A program made the position numbers and the translations under genes. 5,512 bases of DNA from an uncultured Ignavibacteriales bacterium (lineage in GTDB: Bacteria; Bacteroidota; Ignavibacteria; Ignavibacteriales; Ignavibacteriaceae), in assembly GCA_913053915.1 (NCBI GenBank), contig CAJXGP010000178.1, positions 1 to 5,512 on the forward strand, given 5' to 3'. The notes under the pieces were generated by a model. That model ran no database searches, was not told the DNA's origin, and saw only the letters and a program-made list of their open reading frames with translations. How positions within the stretch are numbered: position 1 is the stretch's first letter; every line of letters begins with the position of its first letter. Shown here one piece after another: positions 1-5,000 of this stretch.

Positions 1-21
1 AAATTGCTTTGTGATTTTCAA
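1..21 (-). CDS. Possible 5' end of a minus-strand gene cut by the left edge
   Basis: On the minus strand a TTG codon (21-19) is preceded by a good Shine-Dalgarno match, AAGGAG (35-30), with an 8-base spacer. It opens a frame reading (M)KITKQF to the window edge. The frame is closed upstream by a TAA at 36-34, and no ATG or GTG lies between that stop and the TTG. Only seven codons are visible, so no function can be given. The SD is stronger than any in front of the other genes here. That could mean a genuine start that compensates for a weak codon, or simple chance in a T-rich stretch. Confidence 0.3.
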
Positions 22-104
22 TTTCTTTACTCCTTACTAAATAACTTTAATGTTAAATTATTTGGGTATAGTTTATTTTTTAATTGTAATTATGCCGCCG
101 GTAA

Positions 105-239
105 ATAGCCCAAATAGTAATCGATAACCAAACACACATGGTTCTACAGGCTAAAAATAAAAGAAAAAAATTTCTTATAAATGTTATTCGTCAGGTCGGT
201 GAGATTGATGCCCCGTACGAATTAACAAATGTAATATAA
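105..239 (+). pseudogene. Short protein-like open stretch, possible gene remnant or 33-aa ORF
   Basis: The frame is open from just after a TAA at 102-104 to a TAA at 237-239. The first ATG is at 138 and would give a 33-residue basic peptide starting MVLQAKNKRKKF and ending in APYELTNVI. The open stretch continues upstream of that ATG to position 105 with plausible residues (VIDNQTH) but no usual start codon, so it could be the 3' remnant of a decayed gene. Base composition is locally more GC-rich at 188-222 than its surroundings. There is no ribosome-binding site before the ATG. I do not recognise the sequence. It may be a chance ORF. Confidence 0.2.
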
Positions 240-266
240 AGAATTTTTTACTGTTAAAACAATATT

Positions 267-288
267 AAAGTGCTCTATACCACTTTTT
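267..288 (+). terminator. Weak terminator-like hairpin
   Basis: AAAGTG (267-272) pairs with CACTTT (281-286) around an 8-base loop, and the right arm runs into a T-tract (284-288). The stem has only six pairs. It lies about 28 bases after the stop of the short open stretch at 105-239, so if that stretch is transcribed this could end the transcript. Confidence 0.2.
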
Positions 289-298
289 ATTCAATTTA

Positions 299-318
299 TT
301 TTAAAGCCTACTTTAAAA
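299..318. repeat. Perfect 8-bp inverted repeat with 4-base loop
   Basis: TTTTAAAG (299-306) and CTTTAAAA (311-318) form a perfect hairpin around a CCTA loop. It abuts the outer arm of the larger palindrome at 313-446. It may be part of that element or a transcription-ending structure. The stem has only one G:C pair. Confidence 0.35.
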
Positions 319-446
319 AGTACCGAGGTGTCATTCTGAACTGCCTGTCCGCCTCAGGTGGAAAGTGAAGAATCTCTAACCCATTGTAAAATAAGAGGTT
401 CTTCAGTCACCTTGTCCCTTCAGAATGACTCTATTGAGCTTTTTAG
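313..446. repeat. Imperfect palindromic intergenic repeat (REP/MITE-like)
   Basis: This is a long imperfect palindrome. The core arms GTCATTCTGAA (330-340) and TTCAGAATGAC (419-429) match perfectly over 11 bases. Inside them, AGTGAAGAATCTCT (364-377) pairs with AGAGGTTCTTCAGT (394-407) in 12 of 14 positions, one of the differences being a G-U pair in RNA. Outside, TAAAAAG (314-320) matches CTTTTTA (439-445), symmetrically spaced nine bases from the core. A smaller GC-rich hairpin (348-354 with 356-362) sits in the left half only. Elements with these ends (a GTCATTCTGA start and an inner GAAGAATCTC) are, from general knowledge, scattered through intergenic regions of Bacteroidota, Chlorobi and relatives. 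No transposase is present, so any movement would have to be in trans. Confidence 0.75.
348..362. repeat. GC-rich mini-hairpin nested in the palindromic repeat
   Basis: TCCGCCT (348-354) and AGGTGGA (356-362) form a 7-bp stem (one G-T pair) around a single C. It lies in the left half of the larger repeat and has no counterpart in the right half, so it looks like an insertion or expansion within that element. Confidence 0.45.
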
Positions 447-482
447 AAAGGACTCATTTCATATTAAAAAAAATTACTTTCA

Positions 483-504
483 AAATATTATTCTCGTAAT
501 ATTT
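483..504. repeat. AT-rich 8-bp inverted repeat
   Basis: AAATATTA (483-490) and TAATATTT (497-504) are perfect inverted copies around the 6-base spacer TTCTCG. The whole dyad is 22 bp. It could be an operator or a hairpin. No gene starts nearby, and such AT dyads arise easily by chance in this composition. Confidence 0.35.
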
Positions 505-534
505 GTACTTGGATAAGTGTGGAAGAGAAATCAA

Positions 535-719
535 ATGTTCAACTTTAGCCGGGTTTTATGAATTTTTTTTATGTTATGGCATGATTAACAATCTAAAGAT
601 GTTCGAGAGCACTAATTTTAAAAATTTGATTTTATATAATTATAATTATAATAAATTTTTTTATTGTATTAGGATAGTTTATTGCATTTTAAAAATGTAA
701 GTGATCTAAAGTTGAATAT
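535..719. repeat. Widely spaced inverted repeat bounding an AT-rich block
   Basis: TTCAACTTTAG (538-548) recurs as its exact reverse complement CTAAAGTTGAA (706-716). Extending three bases outward gives 13 of 14 matching positions (535-548 against 706-719). The 185-bp block between is very AT-rich and contains no convincing gene. The arrangement resembles the terminal repeats of a small non-autonomous element, but I see no target-site duplication, and an 11-base match could arise by chance. Confidence 0.25.
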
Positions 720-726
720 TATGTTT

Positions 727-753
727 TTGTTACAAATGCCGGTGCACTATAAA
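727..753 (+). promoter_or_regulatory. Candidate promoter for ytxJ
   Basis: TTGTTA (727-732) and TATAAA (748-753) resemble sigma-70 -35 and -10 hexamers with a short 15-base spacer. They lie about 80 bases upstream of the gene start. The Bacteroidetes-type -7 element (TAnnTTTG) is not evident. In sequence this AT-rich such matches are easy to find, so this is only the best candidate. Confidence 0.2.
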
Positions 754-780
754 TTAAAAAAACAGGTAATTTGTTAGTCG

Positions 781-802
781 TGTGTAATCTAATGCATACA
801 CA
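781..802. promoter_or_regulatory. Perfect dyad upstream of ytxJ, possible operator or leader hairpin
   Basis: TGTGTA (781-786) and TACACA (797-802) are exact inverted copies separated by 10 bases. The dyad ends 32 bases before the gene start and lies downstream of the candidate promoter, so it could be a repressor site or a hairpin in the leader RNA. No regulator family can be named from it. Confidence 0.35.
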
Positions 803-834
803 GGTTCTTATCCCTTAGTTTTCGATAATACAAA

Positions 835-1200
835 ATGGATTTGGAAATGGGAAAAAACATTGAACTGAGGACAATAAAAGATTGGGAAGATTTTAATCAA
901 AATAAAGATGGTTCATTTGATACAATCATATTTAAATATAGTCCGATATGCCCGATTAGTATCTCAGTTGAAGGTATGTTTGATGAATGGTTATCAAATT
1001 TATCAGGTGAGATAAAGTTGAATTGTATAAAAATTAATGTACTAACTTCTCGACAGCTAAGTCGTAAGATAGCCGAAGATATTAAAATAAAACATGAATC
1101 TCCGCAATTAATATGGCTAACGTCAGAAGGCGAATTGAAATGGACGGATAGCCACTATTCTATAACTGAATCAAAACTAAATGAGATGTTAAACAAATAA
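835..1200 (+). CDS. ytxJ: Bacillithiol-system monothiol bacilliredoxin, YtxJ (BrxC) family
   Basis: This is a 121-residue cytoplasmic thioredoxin-fold protein of the YtxJ/BrxC family (DUF2847). The family resolves protein-bacillithiol mixed disulfides formed during oxidative stress. Visible family marks are the active-site segment SPICPIS with a single cysteine, Cys39 (family form TCPIS), the KHESPQ stretch (86-91) whose Pro90 is the cis-proline next to the active site, and SHYSIT (106-111) near the C-terminus. The known family is about 110 residues, so the length fits. A second cysteine (Cys64) lies outside the motif. ATG at 835 is the first start after an in-frame TAA at 826. ATG at 847 (117 residues) is equally compatible with the family, and neither has a clear Shine-Dalgarno. 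The gene stands alone between long spacers. It implies that the host makes bacillithiol or a methylated relative. Confidence 0.88.
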   Translation: MDLEMGKNIELRTIKDWEDFNQNKDGSFDTIIFKYSPICPISISVEGMFDEWLSNLSGEIKLNCIKINVLTSRQLSRKIAEDIKIKHESPQLIWLTSEGELKWTDSHYSITESKLNEMLNK

Positions 1201-1225
1201 ATTTATTCCTATTTTTTTATTATTA

Positions 1226-1242
1226 AATCTTTTTTAAAGATT
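1226..1242 (+). terminator. AT-rich hairpin after ytxJ, possible terminator
   Basis: AATCTTT (1226-1232) and AAAGATT (1236-1242) pair perfectly around TTT, 26 bases after the ytxJ stop. Only one pair is G:C and there is no U-tract directly after the stem, so it is a weak terminator at best. It is the first hairpin downstream of the gene. Confidence 0.3.
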
Positions 1243-1243
1243 A

Positions 1244-1287
1244 TTATCTGAAAGCAATTTATCTGAAAATCAGTTAATTATTTGAAA
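1244..1287 (+). repeat. Three spaced copies of TTATYTGAAA
   Basis: TTATCTGAAA occurs at 1244-1253 and again at 1259-1268 (15-base period), and TTATTTGAAA follows at 1278-1287. Between the second and third copies CTGAAAATCAG (1263-1273) forms a 4-bp mini-hairpin. Role unknown. The spacing is not regular enough for a clear tandem repeat. Confidence 0.35.
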
Positions 1288-1412
1288 TGCAAATAAATTG
1301 GGAAAATAATTGCGGAAAGAATATGATTCGGAACATAGTAGCAATAGTATTTCCGTAAGTGACAGGTACGGGTGAATTTAAACAACTTTTTAATATGAGA
1401 AATATGATGTAA
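1287..1412 (+). pseudogene. Short reading frame with one in-frame stop
   Basis: An ATG at 1287 opens 23 codons (begins MQINWENNCG) to a TAA at 1356-1358. The same frame resumes directly at a GTG (1359) for 17 more codons to a TAA at 1410-1412, followed at once by a terminator-like hairpin. Read through, the segment contains the moderately protein-like GTGEFKQLFNM. It could be a decayed small gene or coincidence. I recognise no family and see no ribosome-binding site. Confidence 0.15.
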
Positions 1413-1443
1413 AATAATAGCCCTCAAACACAGATTATTTTTT
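1411..1443 (+). terminator. Terminator-like hairpin with T-tract
   Basis: AAAATAAT (1411-1418) pairs with ATTATTTT (1434-1441) around a 15-base loop, and the right arm runs into a T-tract (1438-1443, then GTTTTT). The stem has no G:C pair and would be unstable, so confidence is low. Confidence 0.2.
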
Positions 1444-1486
1444 GTTTTTCAAATACTTTGAAGCATTAAATAAATTTTAAGTTAAA

Positions 1487-1602
1487 ATGAATTCAGTTAA
1501 AATAATAAAAATATTATCCGTGAAAAAATGATCTATTACGGAACTTCTAAAAAATTATATCGTCTAAACAAATTGTTTAAAGGCACAAATTTTTTAGGTT
1601 AA
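1487..1602 (+). other. Two overlapping mini-ORFs, 14 and 24 codons
   Basis: ATG at 1487 opens 14 codons (MNSVKIIKILSVKK) ending in TGA at 1529-1531. A second ATG at 1528 overlaps that stop in the coupling-type arrangement ATGA and reads 24 codons (begins MIYYGTSKKLYRLNK) to TAA at 1600-1602. The start context AAGTTAAAATG at 1487 resembles that of the ABC ATPase at 1800 (AAGTTAAAAATG). The peptides are basic but match no family I know. This could be a leader-peptide pair, a frameshifted remnant of a ~40-residue gene, or chance. Confidence 0.18.
1565..1579. promoter_or_regulatory. Perfect 15-bp palindrome, possible operator
   Basis: TAAACAA (1565-1571) and TTGTTTA (1573-1579) are exact inverted copies around a single central A. 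The compact 7-1-7 form is typical of a dimeric regulator site. It is about 220 bases upstream of the transporter operon and overlaps the 24-codon mini-ORF. No regulator can be named. Confidence 0.35.
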
Positions 1603-1673
1603 TTACAATAAATAATAAATTTTTTCTAAAAAGCGTATTTTATCTAACATTTCGTTTTTGAAAAGTTTTCCTT

Positions 1674-1705
1674 CTCTTAGACAAGGATGGCGCAAGAGTT
1701 TTTTT
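1674..1705 (+). terminator. Possible rho-independent terminator upstream of the operon
   Basis: CTCTT (1674-1678) pairs with AAGAG (1694-1698), followed directly by seven Ts (1699-1705). The loop is 15 bases and relatively GC-rich. The stem is short, but stem plus T-tract has the right order. It would separate upstream transcripts from the operon promoter, which would then lie in the last 95 bases before 1800. Confidence 0.35.
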
Positions 1706-1731
1706 AACTTTTAGATTCTTTTCAATATATG
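1704..1731 (+). promoter_or_regulatory. Candidate promoter of the ABC transporter operon
   Basis: TTAACT (1704-1709) and TATATG (1726-1731), 16 bases apart, each match four of six bases of the sigma-70 hexamers, and they lie between the putative terminator and the first gene. The -35-like hexamer is part of a direct repeat (1704-1712 and 1736-1744). Weak support; the AT-rich context gives many such matches. Confidence 0.2.
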
Positions 1732-1744
1732 CGAATTAACTTTT
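1704..1744 (+). repeat. Direct repeat TTAACTTTT in the operon leader
   Basis: TTAACTTTT occurs at 1704-1712 and 1736-1744, exactly 32 bases apart, about three helical turns. Each copy is followed by a GATTC. The spacing would put two bound proteins on the same face of the DNA, so a regulator site is possible. Confidence 0.3.
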
Positions 1745-1768
1745 CAGAATGGATTCAATCATTAAGAA

Positions 1769-1787
1769 ATTTTTTTAATAAAAAAAT
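1769..1787. promoter_or_regulatory. Pure A/T hairpin just before the ABC ATPase start
   Basis: ATTTTTTT (1769-1776) and AAAAAAAT (1780-1787) are perfect inverted copies around AAT, ending 12 bases before the ATG. This could be an AT hairpin in the leader RNA or a bent A-tract. It contains no G:C pair, so RNA stability would be low. Confidence 0.3.
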
Positions 1788-1799
1788 CACAAGTTAAAA

Positions 1800-2732
1800 A
1801 TGAGTATCGAAGTAACTAATCTTACCAAACAATACGGACTTCAAAAAGCGATCGATAACATATCTTTCCAAGTAAATACCGGCGAAATATTAGGGCTTCT
1901 CGGTCCTAACGGTGCAGGGAAAACAACAACGATGAAAATCATAACTTGTTTTATGGCACCTACCGGCGGAGATGTTAAAGTAAATAATATTTCAATTTAT
2001 GAAGATAAAAAAAAGATCAAGAAGAAAATCGGTTACCTTCCGGAAGATAATCCATTATATTTTGAAATGCCTGTTTTAGAATACTTATTCTTTACCGCTG
2101 AACTTCAAAGTATTAAGAAGAGTGTTATTCCCGATAGGATTAGGGAAATGGTTCATGTATGCGGATTGGATATTGAAAAGCATAAGAAAATTGGTGAGTT
2201 ATCAAAAGGTTACCGTCAAAGAGTTGGATTAGCGCAAGCGATGATACATGACCCGGAAATCTTGATTTTGGATGAACCTACAACAGGTCTGGACCCGAAT
2301 CAAATTATTGAGATAAGAAAGTTAATTAGGGAAGTAGGTAAGGAAAAAACAGTTATTTTAAGTACTCATATTCTATCTGAAGTTGAAGCAACTTGTAATA
2401 GAATATTAATAATTAATCAAGGTAAAATAGTTGCTGATGGAACTTCAGCGATGTTAAGAAAGCAAGCTCAAGGAGAAGAGATATTACGTATTCAAATATC
2501 GGAATACACTAACAATGATCTAGTTGCTTCTGCTTTACAGTCATTAGAAACTGTTGGAATGATCGATCCGGTCAGTGATAGTCCAGGGTCATTTATGGTA
2601 CAAAGCAAAAACAAGCAGTCTTCTCGTAAATCTATTTTTCAATTATGCGTACAAAACAATTGGATTCTTACAGAACTGACTCCAATTGAAACGAAACTTG
2701 AAGATATTTTTAGAGAATTAACAACAAATTAA
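1800..2732 (+). CDS. gldA: GldA-like ABC transporter ATP-binding protein
   Basis: This 310-residue cytoplasmic ATPase should drive the permease encoded next. All ABC motifs are present: A-loop Tyr12, Walker A GPNGAGKTT (35-43), signature LSKGYRQR (134-141), Walker B ILILDEP (154-160) with catalytic Glu159, D-loop GLDP (163-166) and H-loop His190. The Q-loop position reads IGYLPED, with Glu82 in place of Gln, a variant I associate with GldA-like proteins. After about residue 225 comes an extra C-terminal domain as in GldA and CcmA-type ATPases. The length is close to F. johnsoniae GldA. The ATG at 1800 is the only start after an in-frame TAA at 1779, and no Shine-Dalgarno precedes it. It is the first gene of the operon, with an 11-base gap to the permease. 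The GldA name rests on the gldF/gldG neighbours. Substrate and any link to gliding are unknown. Confidence 0.9.
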   Translation: MSIEVTNLTKQYGLQKAIDNISFQVNTGEILGLLGPNGAGKTTTMKIITCFMAPTGGDVKVNNISIYEDKKKIKKKIGYLPEDNPLYFEMPVLEYLFFTAELQSIKKSVIPDRIREMVHVCGLDIEKHKKIGELSKGYRQRVGLAQAMIHDPEILILDEPTTGLDPNQIIEIRKLIREVGKEKTVILSTHILSEVEATCNRILIINQGKIVADGTSAMLRKQAQGEEILRIQISEYTNNDLVASALQSLETVGMIDPVSDSPGSFMVQSKNKQSSRKSIFQLCVQNNWILTELTPIETKLEDIFRELTTN

Positions 2733-2743
2733 ATTAAGATATT

Positions 2744-3469
2744 ATGGATAAAATTTGGGTAATTACAGTAAGAGAACTTCGCACATTCTTTGATTCTTTA
2801 ACCGCTTACATTTTAATAGTTTTGTTTTTGGGATTAAGCGGATTTTTTACATGGTTGTTCGGATCCGATATTTTCTTTATCGGTCAGGCAACTTTACAAC
2901 CTTTCTTTTCGGTTGCATATTGGACATTATTTTTCTTTATACCTGCATTGACCATGAAAATGCTTGCAGAAGAAAAAAAATCGGGTACTATTGAATTACT
3001 TTTAACCAAAGCTGTTACCGATTGGCAGGTAATTTTCGGAAAATTTTTAGCATGCTTGTTATTGATAATTATAGCATTACTTTTAACGCTTCCATACTAC
3101 ATTACTTTATTATGGCTAGGCCCAATTGATACAGGGGTTGTCATTTGCGGATATATCGGCTTAATTTTGATGAGTACCGTTTATATAGGTATTGGTTTAT
3201 TTGCCAGTAGTATAACAAGCAACCAGATAGTAGCTTTTTTACTTTCCCTAGTTATAGGAGTATTTTTCCTAATAATATTTAATGTGTTCGCAAATAGTTT
3301 TACAGGTTTATTAGGTGAAATATTTAACTATTTGAATCTGCAAACTCATTTTGATTCATTAGCGAGAGGTGTTGTTGATACCAGAGATATAATTTATTTT
3401 CTAAGCATCTCTTTGTTTGCCTTAATTTTAGCTGAAACATCATTATCTAAACGAAATATAGTAGATTGA
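2744..3469 (+). CDS. gldF: GldF-like ABC-2 type permease
   Basis: This 241-residue inner-membrane protein is the transmembrane partner of the ATPase. About six hydrophobic segments are visible (near residues 20-40, 55-72, 100-120, 131-153, 161-184 and 215-231). Between the second and third lies the charged AEEKKSGTIELLLTKAV segment (75-91), the cytoplasmic coupling region typical of ABC-2 permeases. The stretch THFDSLARGVVDTRDIIYFL (201-220) before the last helix is characteristic of GldF-type proteins. Length matches the family (about 240). The ATG at 2744 follows the ATPase stop by 11 bases with no clear Shine-Dalgarno, suggesting translational coupling or SD-independent starts. Seven bases separate it from the GldG-like gene. 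Family assignment is strong; the transported substrate is unknown. Confidence 0.9.
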   Translation: MDKIWVITVRELRTFFDSLTAYILIVLFLGLSGFFTWLFGSDIFFIGQATLQPFFSVAYWTLFFFIPALTMKMLAEEKKSGTIELLLTKAVTDWQVIFGKFLACLLLIIIALLLTLPYYITLLWLGPIDTGVVICGYIGLILMSTVYIGIGLFASSITSNQIVAFLLSLVIGVFFLIIFNVFANSFTGLLGEIFNYLNLQTHFDSLARGVVDTRDIIYFLSISLFALILAETSLSKRNIVD

Positions 3470-3476
3470 AAGAACT

Positions 3477-5000
3477 ATGTTAACAAAGAAAAAAATTTTA
3501 ACTTCGGTTATTTTATTATTCGGTATATTATTGTTAATAAATATCCTCGCGAATCGTTTTTTTATAAGACTCGATTTTACAGCCAACAAAGAATATACTT
3601 TAAGCCAGGCAACTAAAAATATTCTTGCTCAATTAAATGGTCCGGTTACGGTAACAGCCTATTTTTCGGAAAATCTTCCGCCCAACATTGCTTTAGTTAA
3701 AAGTAATTTCCGAGATATGCTAGTTGAATATAATGATGCATCGGGTGGTAAAGTAGTTTATAATTTTATTAATCCAAATAAAAATCGAACAACGGAAATA
3801 GAGGCTCAAAGAGCAGGCATAAGACCAATACTAATTAATGTCCGTGAACGCGATCAAATGAAACAACTGAGAGCTTATTTGGGCGCTGTTTTAAATTATG
3901 AAGGTAAAAAGGAAATAATTCCATTCATTCAACCCGGCTCGGCAATTGAATATGCATTATCTTCCAACATTAAAAAAATGACCTTAAAGCATAAAACACA
4001 AATTGCATTCCTTCAAAGTAACGGTGAACCAAGCCTTTCCGAATTACCACAGTTGAAATCTCAATTATCGGTTATGTATGATATAAACACCGTTAAATTT
4101 AATGATTCTACGGGAATACCTATAAGATATAAAACGCTTGTTATTATTGCGCCGTCCGATACCATTGCTCCAGCTTATCTAAAGCAATTGAGCAAATATC
4201 TTGCCGAGGGAGGTAGAATATTGATAGCATTAAATAGAGTAAAAGGGAATCTCTCAAATGCAACCGGTGTTTCCGTTTATACAGGTTTGGGAAAATGGTT
4301 GAACCACAAAGGGGTTGATGTTGAAGATGCGTTTGTAGTAGATCAAGAATCCGGGAACGTTATGGTTCGTCAGCAGCAAGGTATGCTCGTTATGAATACA
4401 CCGGTAAAATTTCCATATTTACCTATTATTACAAATTTTTCGGACAATCCGATAACAAAAGGCGTTGAATCGGTTTTAATGCCCTTTGTAAGCCCTATTA
4501 AAATATTACCGGAAGATAGTACTTTGCATGTAGTGTCTCTTGCATTTACATCGAAAAGATCCGGAATTAGAAGACCACCTGTATATTTTAATATTACAAA
4601 ACAATGGACTAGTGCCGATTTCCCGGTATCTTCTTTATCTGTTGCAGTAGCTATTGACGGTAAAATCGTCGGTAATCATTATTCTAAAATGGTTGTATTT
4701 GGCGATGGTGATTTTGCTACAAACGGCTCAGGTCGAAATTCACAAAGATTATCTCCCGACAATGTGAACTTAATGGCTAATGCTATAGATTGGTTATCCG
4801 ATGATACCGGATTGATTGGATTGAGAACAAAAGGCATTACTTCTAGACCGTTAAAAGCGGATATCTCAGTAGGTACAAAAACACTGGTTAAATATATCAA
4901 TTTCCTTTTACCGATTTTTTTAATTATCGGTTACGGAATTATTCGTTACAGAATTAGAAGAAGACAAAGAAGTAAATGGATGAGTGAACATTATGTTTAA
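3477..5000 (+). CDS. gldG: GldG-like ABC transporter auxiliary protein
   Basis: This 507-residue protein is anchored at both ends: a hydrophobic helix at about 8-28 and another at about 471-489, followed by a very basic tail (RYRIRRRQR). The region between is predicted to be outside the cytoplasm. After the first helix comes RLDFTANKEYTLS (31-43), the hallmark opening of GldG and the ABC-transporter auxiliary family (PF09822). Later marks are IEYALSSNIKK, the AFLQSNGEPSL strand-loop, and FGDGDFATN (408-416), followed by NLMANAIDWLSDD before the second helix. It is slightly shorter than F. johnsoniae GldG (about 560). The family is thought to act with the permease as an accessory subunit; its exact role is not known. 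GAAAG five bases before the ATG is a partial Shine-Dalgarno. Its last 8 bases overlap the next gene. Confidence 0.88.
   Translation: MLTKKKILTSVILLFGILLLINILANRFFIRLDFTANKEYTLSQATKNILAQLNGPVTVTAYFSENLPPNIALVKSNFRDMLVEYNDASGGKVVYNFINPNKNRTTEIEAQRAGIRPILINVRERDQMKQLRAYLGAVLNYEGKKEIIPFIQPGSAIEYALSSNIKKMTLKHKTQIAFLQSNGEPSLSELPQLKSQLSVMYDINTVKFNDSTGIPIRYKTLVIIAPSDTIAPAYLKQLSKYLAEGGRILIALNRVKGNLSNATGVSVYTGLGKWLNHKGVDVEDAFVVDQESGNVMVRQQQGMLVMNTPVKFPYLPIITNFSDNPITKGVESVLMPFVSPIKILPEDSTLHVVSLAFTSKRSGIRRPPVYFNITKQWTSADFPVSSLSVAVAIDGKIVGNHYSKMVVFGDGDFATNGSGRNSQRLSPDNVNLMANAIDWLSDDTGLIGLRTKGITSRPLKADISVGTKTLVKYINFLLPIFLIIGYGIIRYRIRRRQRSKWMSEHYV

Larger units (their letters stand above)
450..834. other. 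AT-rich intergenic spacer without a supported gene
   Basis: I find no gene I can support here. A TTG-started frame of 65 codons (503-700) is open, but its peptide is rich in F, Y, N and I as expected of translated AT-rich spacer, and it has no ribosome-binding site. What the stretch does hold is two inverted repeats, three tandem copies of TATAAT (635-652), and a dyad and possible promoter just upstream of the ytxJ gene. Confidence 0.6.
1201..1799. other. 599-base intergenic region without a supported gene
   Basis: No gene of convincing length is present on either strand, and I recognise no riboswitch, tRNA or known structured RNA. The stretch holds short ORFs (1287-1358, continuing in frame to 1412; 1487-1531; 1528-1602), three AT-rich terminator-like hairpins, three spaced TTATYTGAAA repeats just after ytxJ, a 15-bp palindrome (1565-1579), and direct repeats plus a hairpin in front of the ABC operon. 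It presumably contains the end of the ytxJ transcript and the promoter of the transporter operon. Confidence 0.6.

Noticed and set aside
60..115. Inverted repeat ATTTGGG (60-66) / CCCAAAT (109-115)
   Set aside because: Seven-base arms 42 bases apart are expected by chance in a window of this size, and the flanks do not extend the match.
126..176. Small hairpins AACCA/TGGTT and AAGAAA/TTTCTT
   Set aside because: Stems of five to six bases in low-complexity sequence without a T-tract or gene context.
313..446. CRISPR repeat or tRNA-like structure
   Set aside because: There is a single palindrome with no regularly spaced repeats, and no cloverleaf or CCA-type end; it fits an intergenic palindromic repeat.
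503..700. 65-codon TTG-started plus-strand ORF
   Set aside because: TTG start without a ribosome-binding site, residue content (F, Y, N, I, K) typical of translated AT-rich spacer, no recognisable motif, and it straddles the AT tandem repeat.
1353..1371. CCGTA / TACGG hairpin
   Set aside because: Five pairs with a nine-base loop, no follow-on T-tract; not distinguishable from chance.
1201..1799. Riboswitch or other structured RNA in the long spacer
   Set aside because: I looked for conserved riboswitch cores and multi-stem structure and found only short AT-rich hairpins. The downstream genes also give no metabolite link. A covariance-model search would be decisive.
4679..4900. 73-codon minus-strand ORF
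   Set aside because: It lies wholly inside the well-supported gldG-like gene on the opposite strand and shows no domain; it is a shadow frame.
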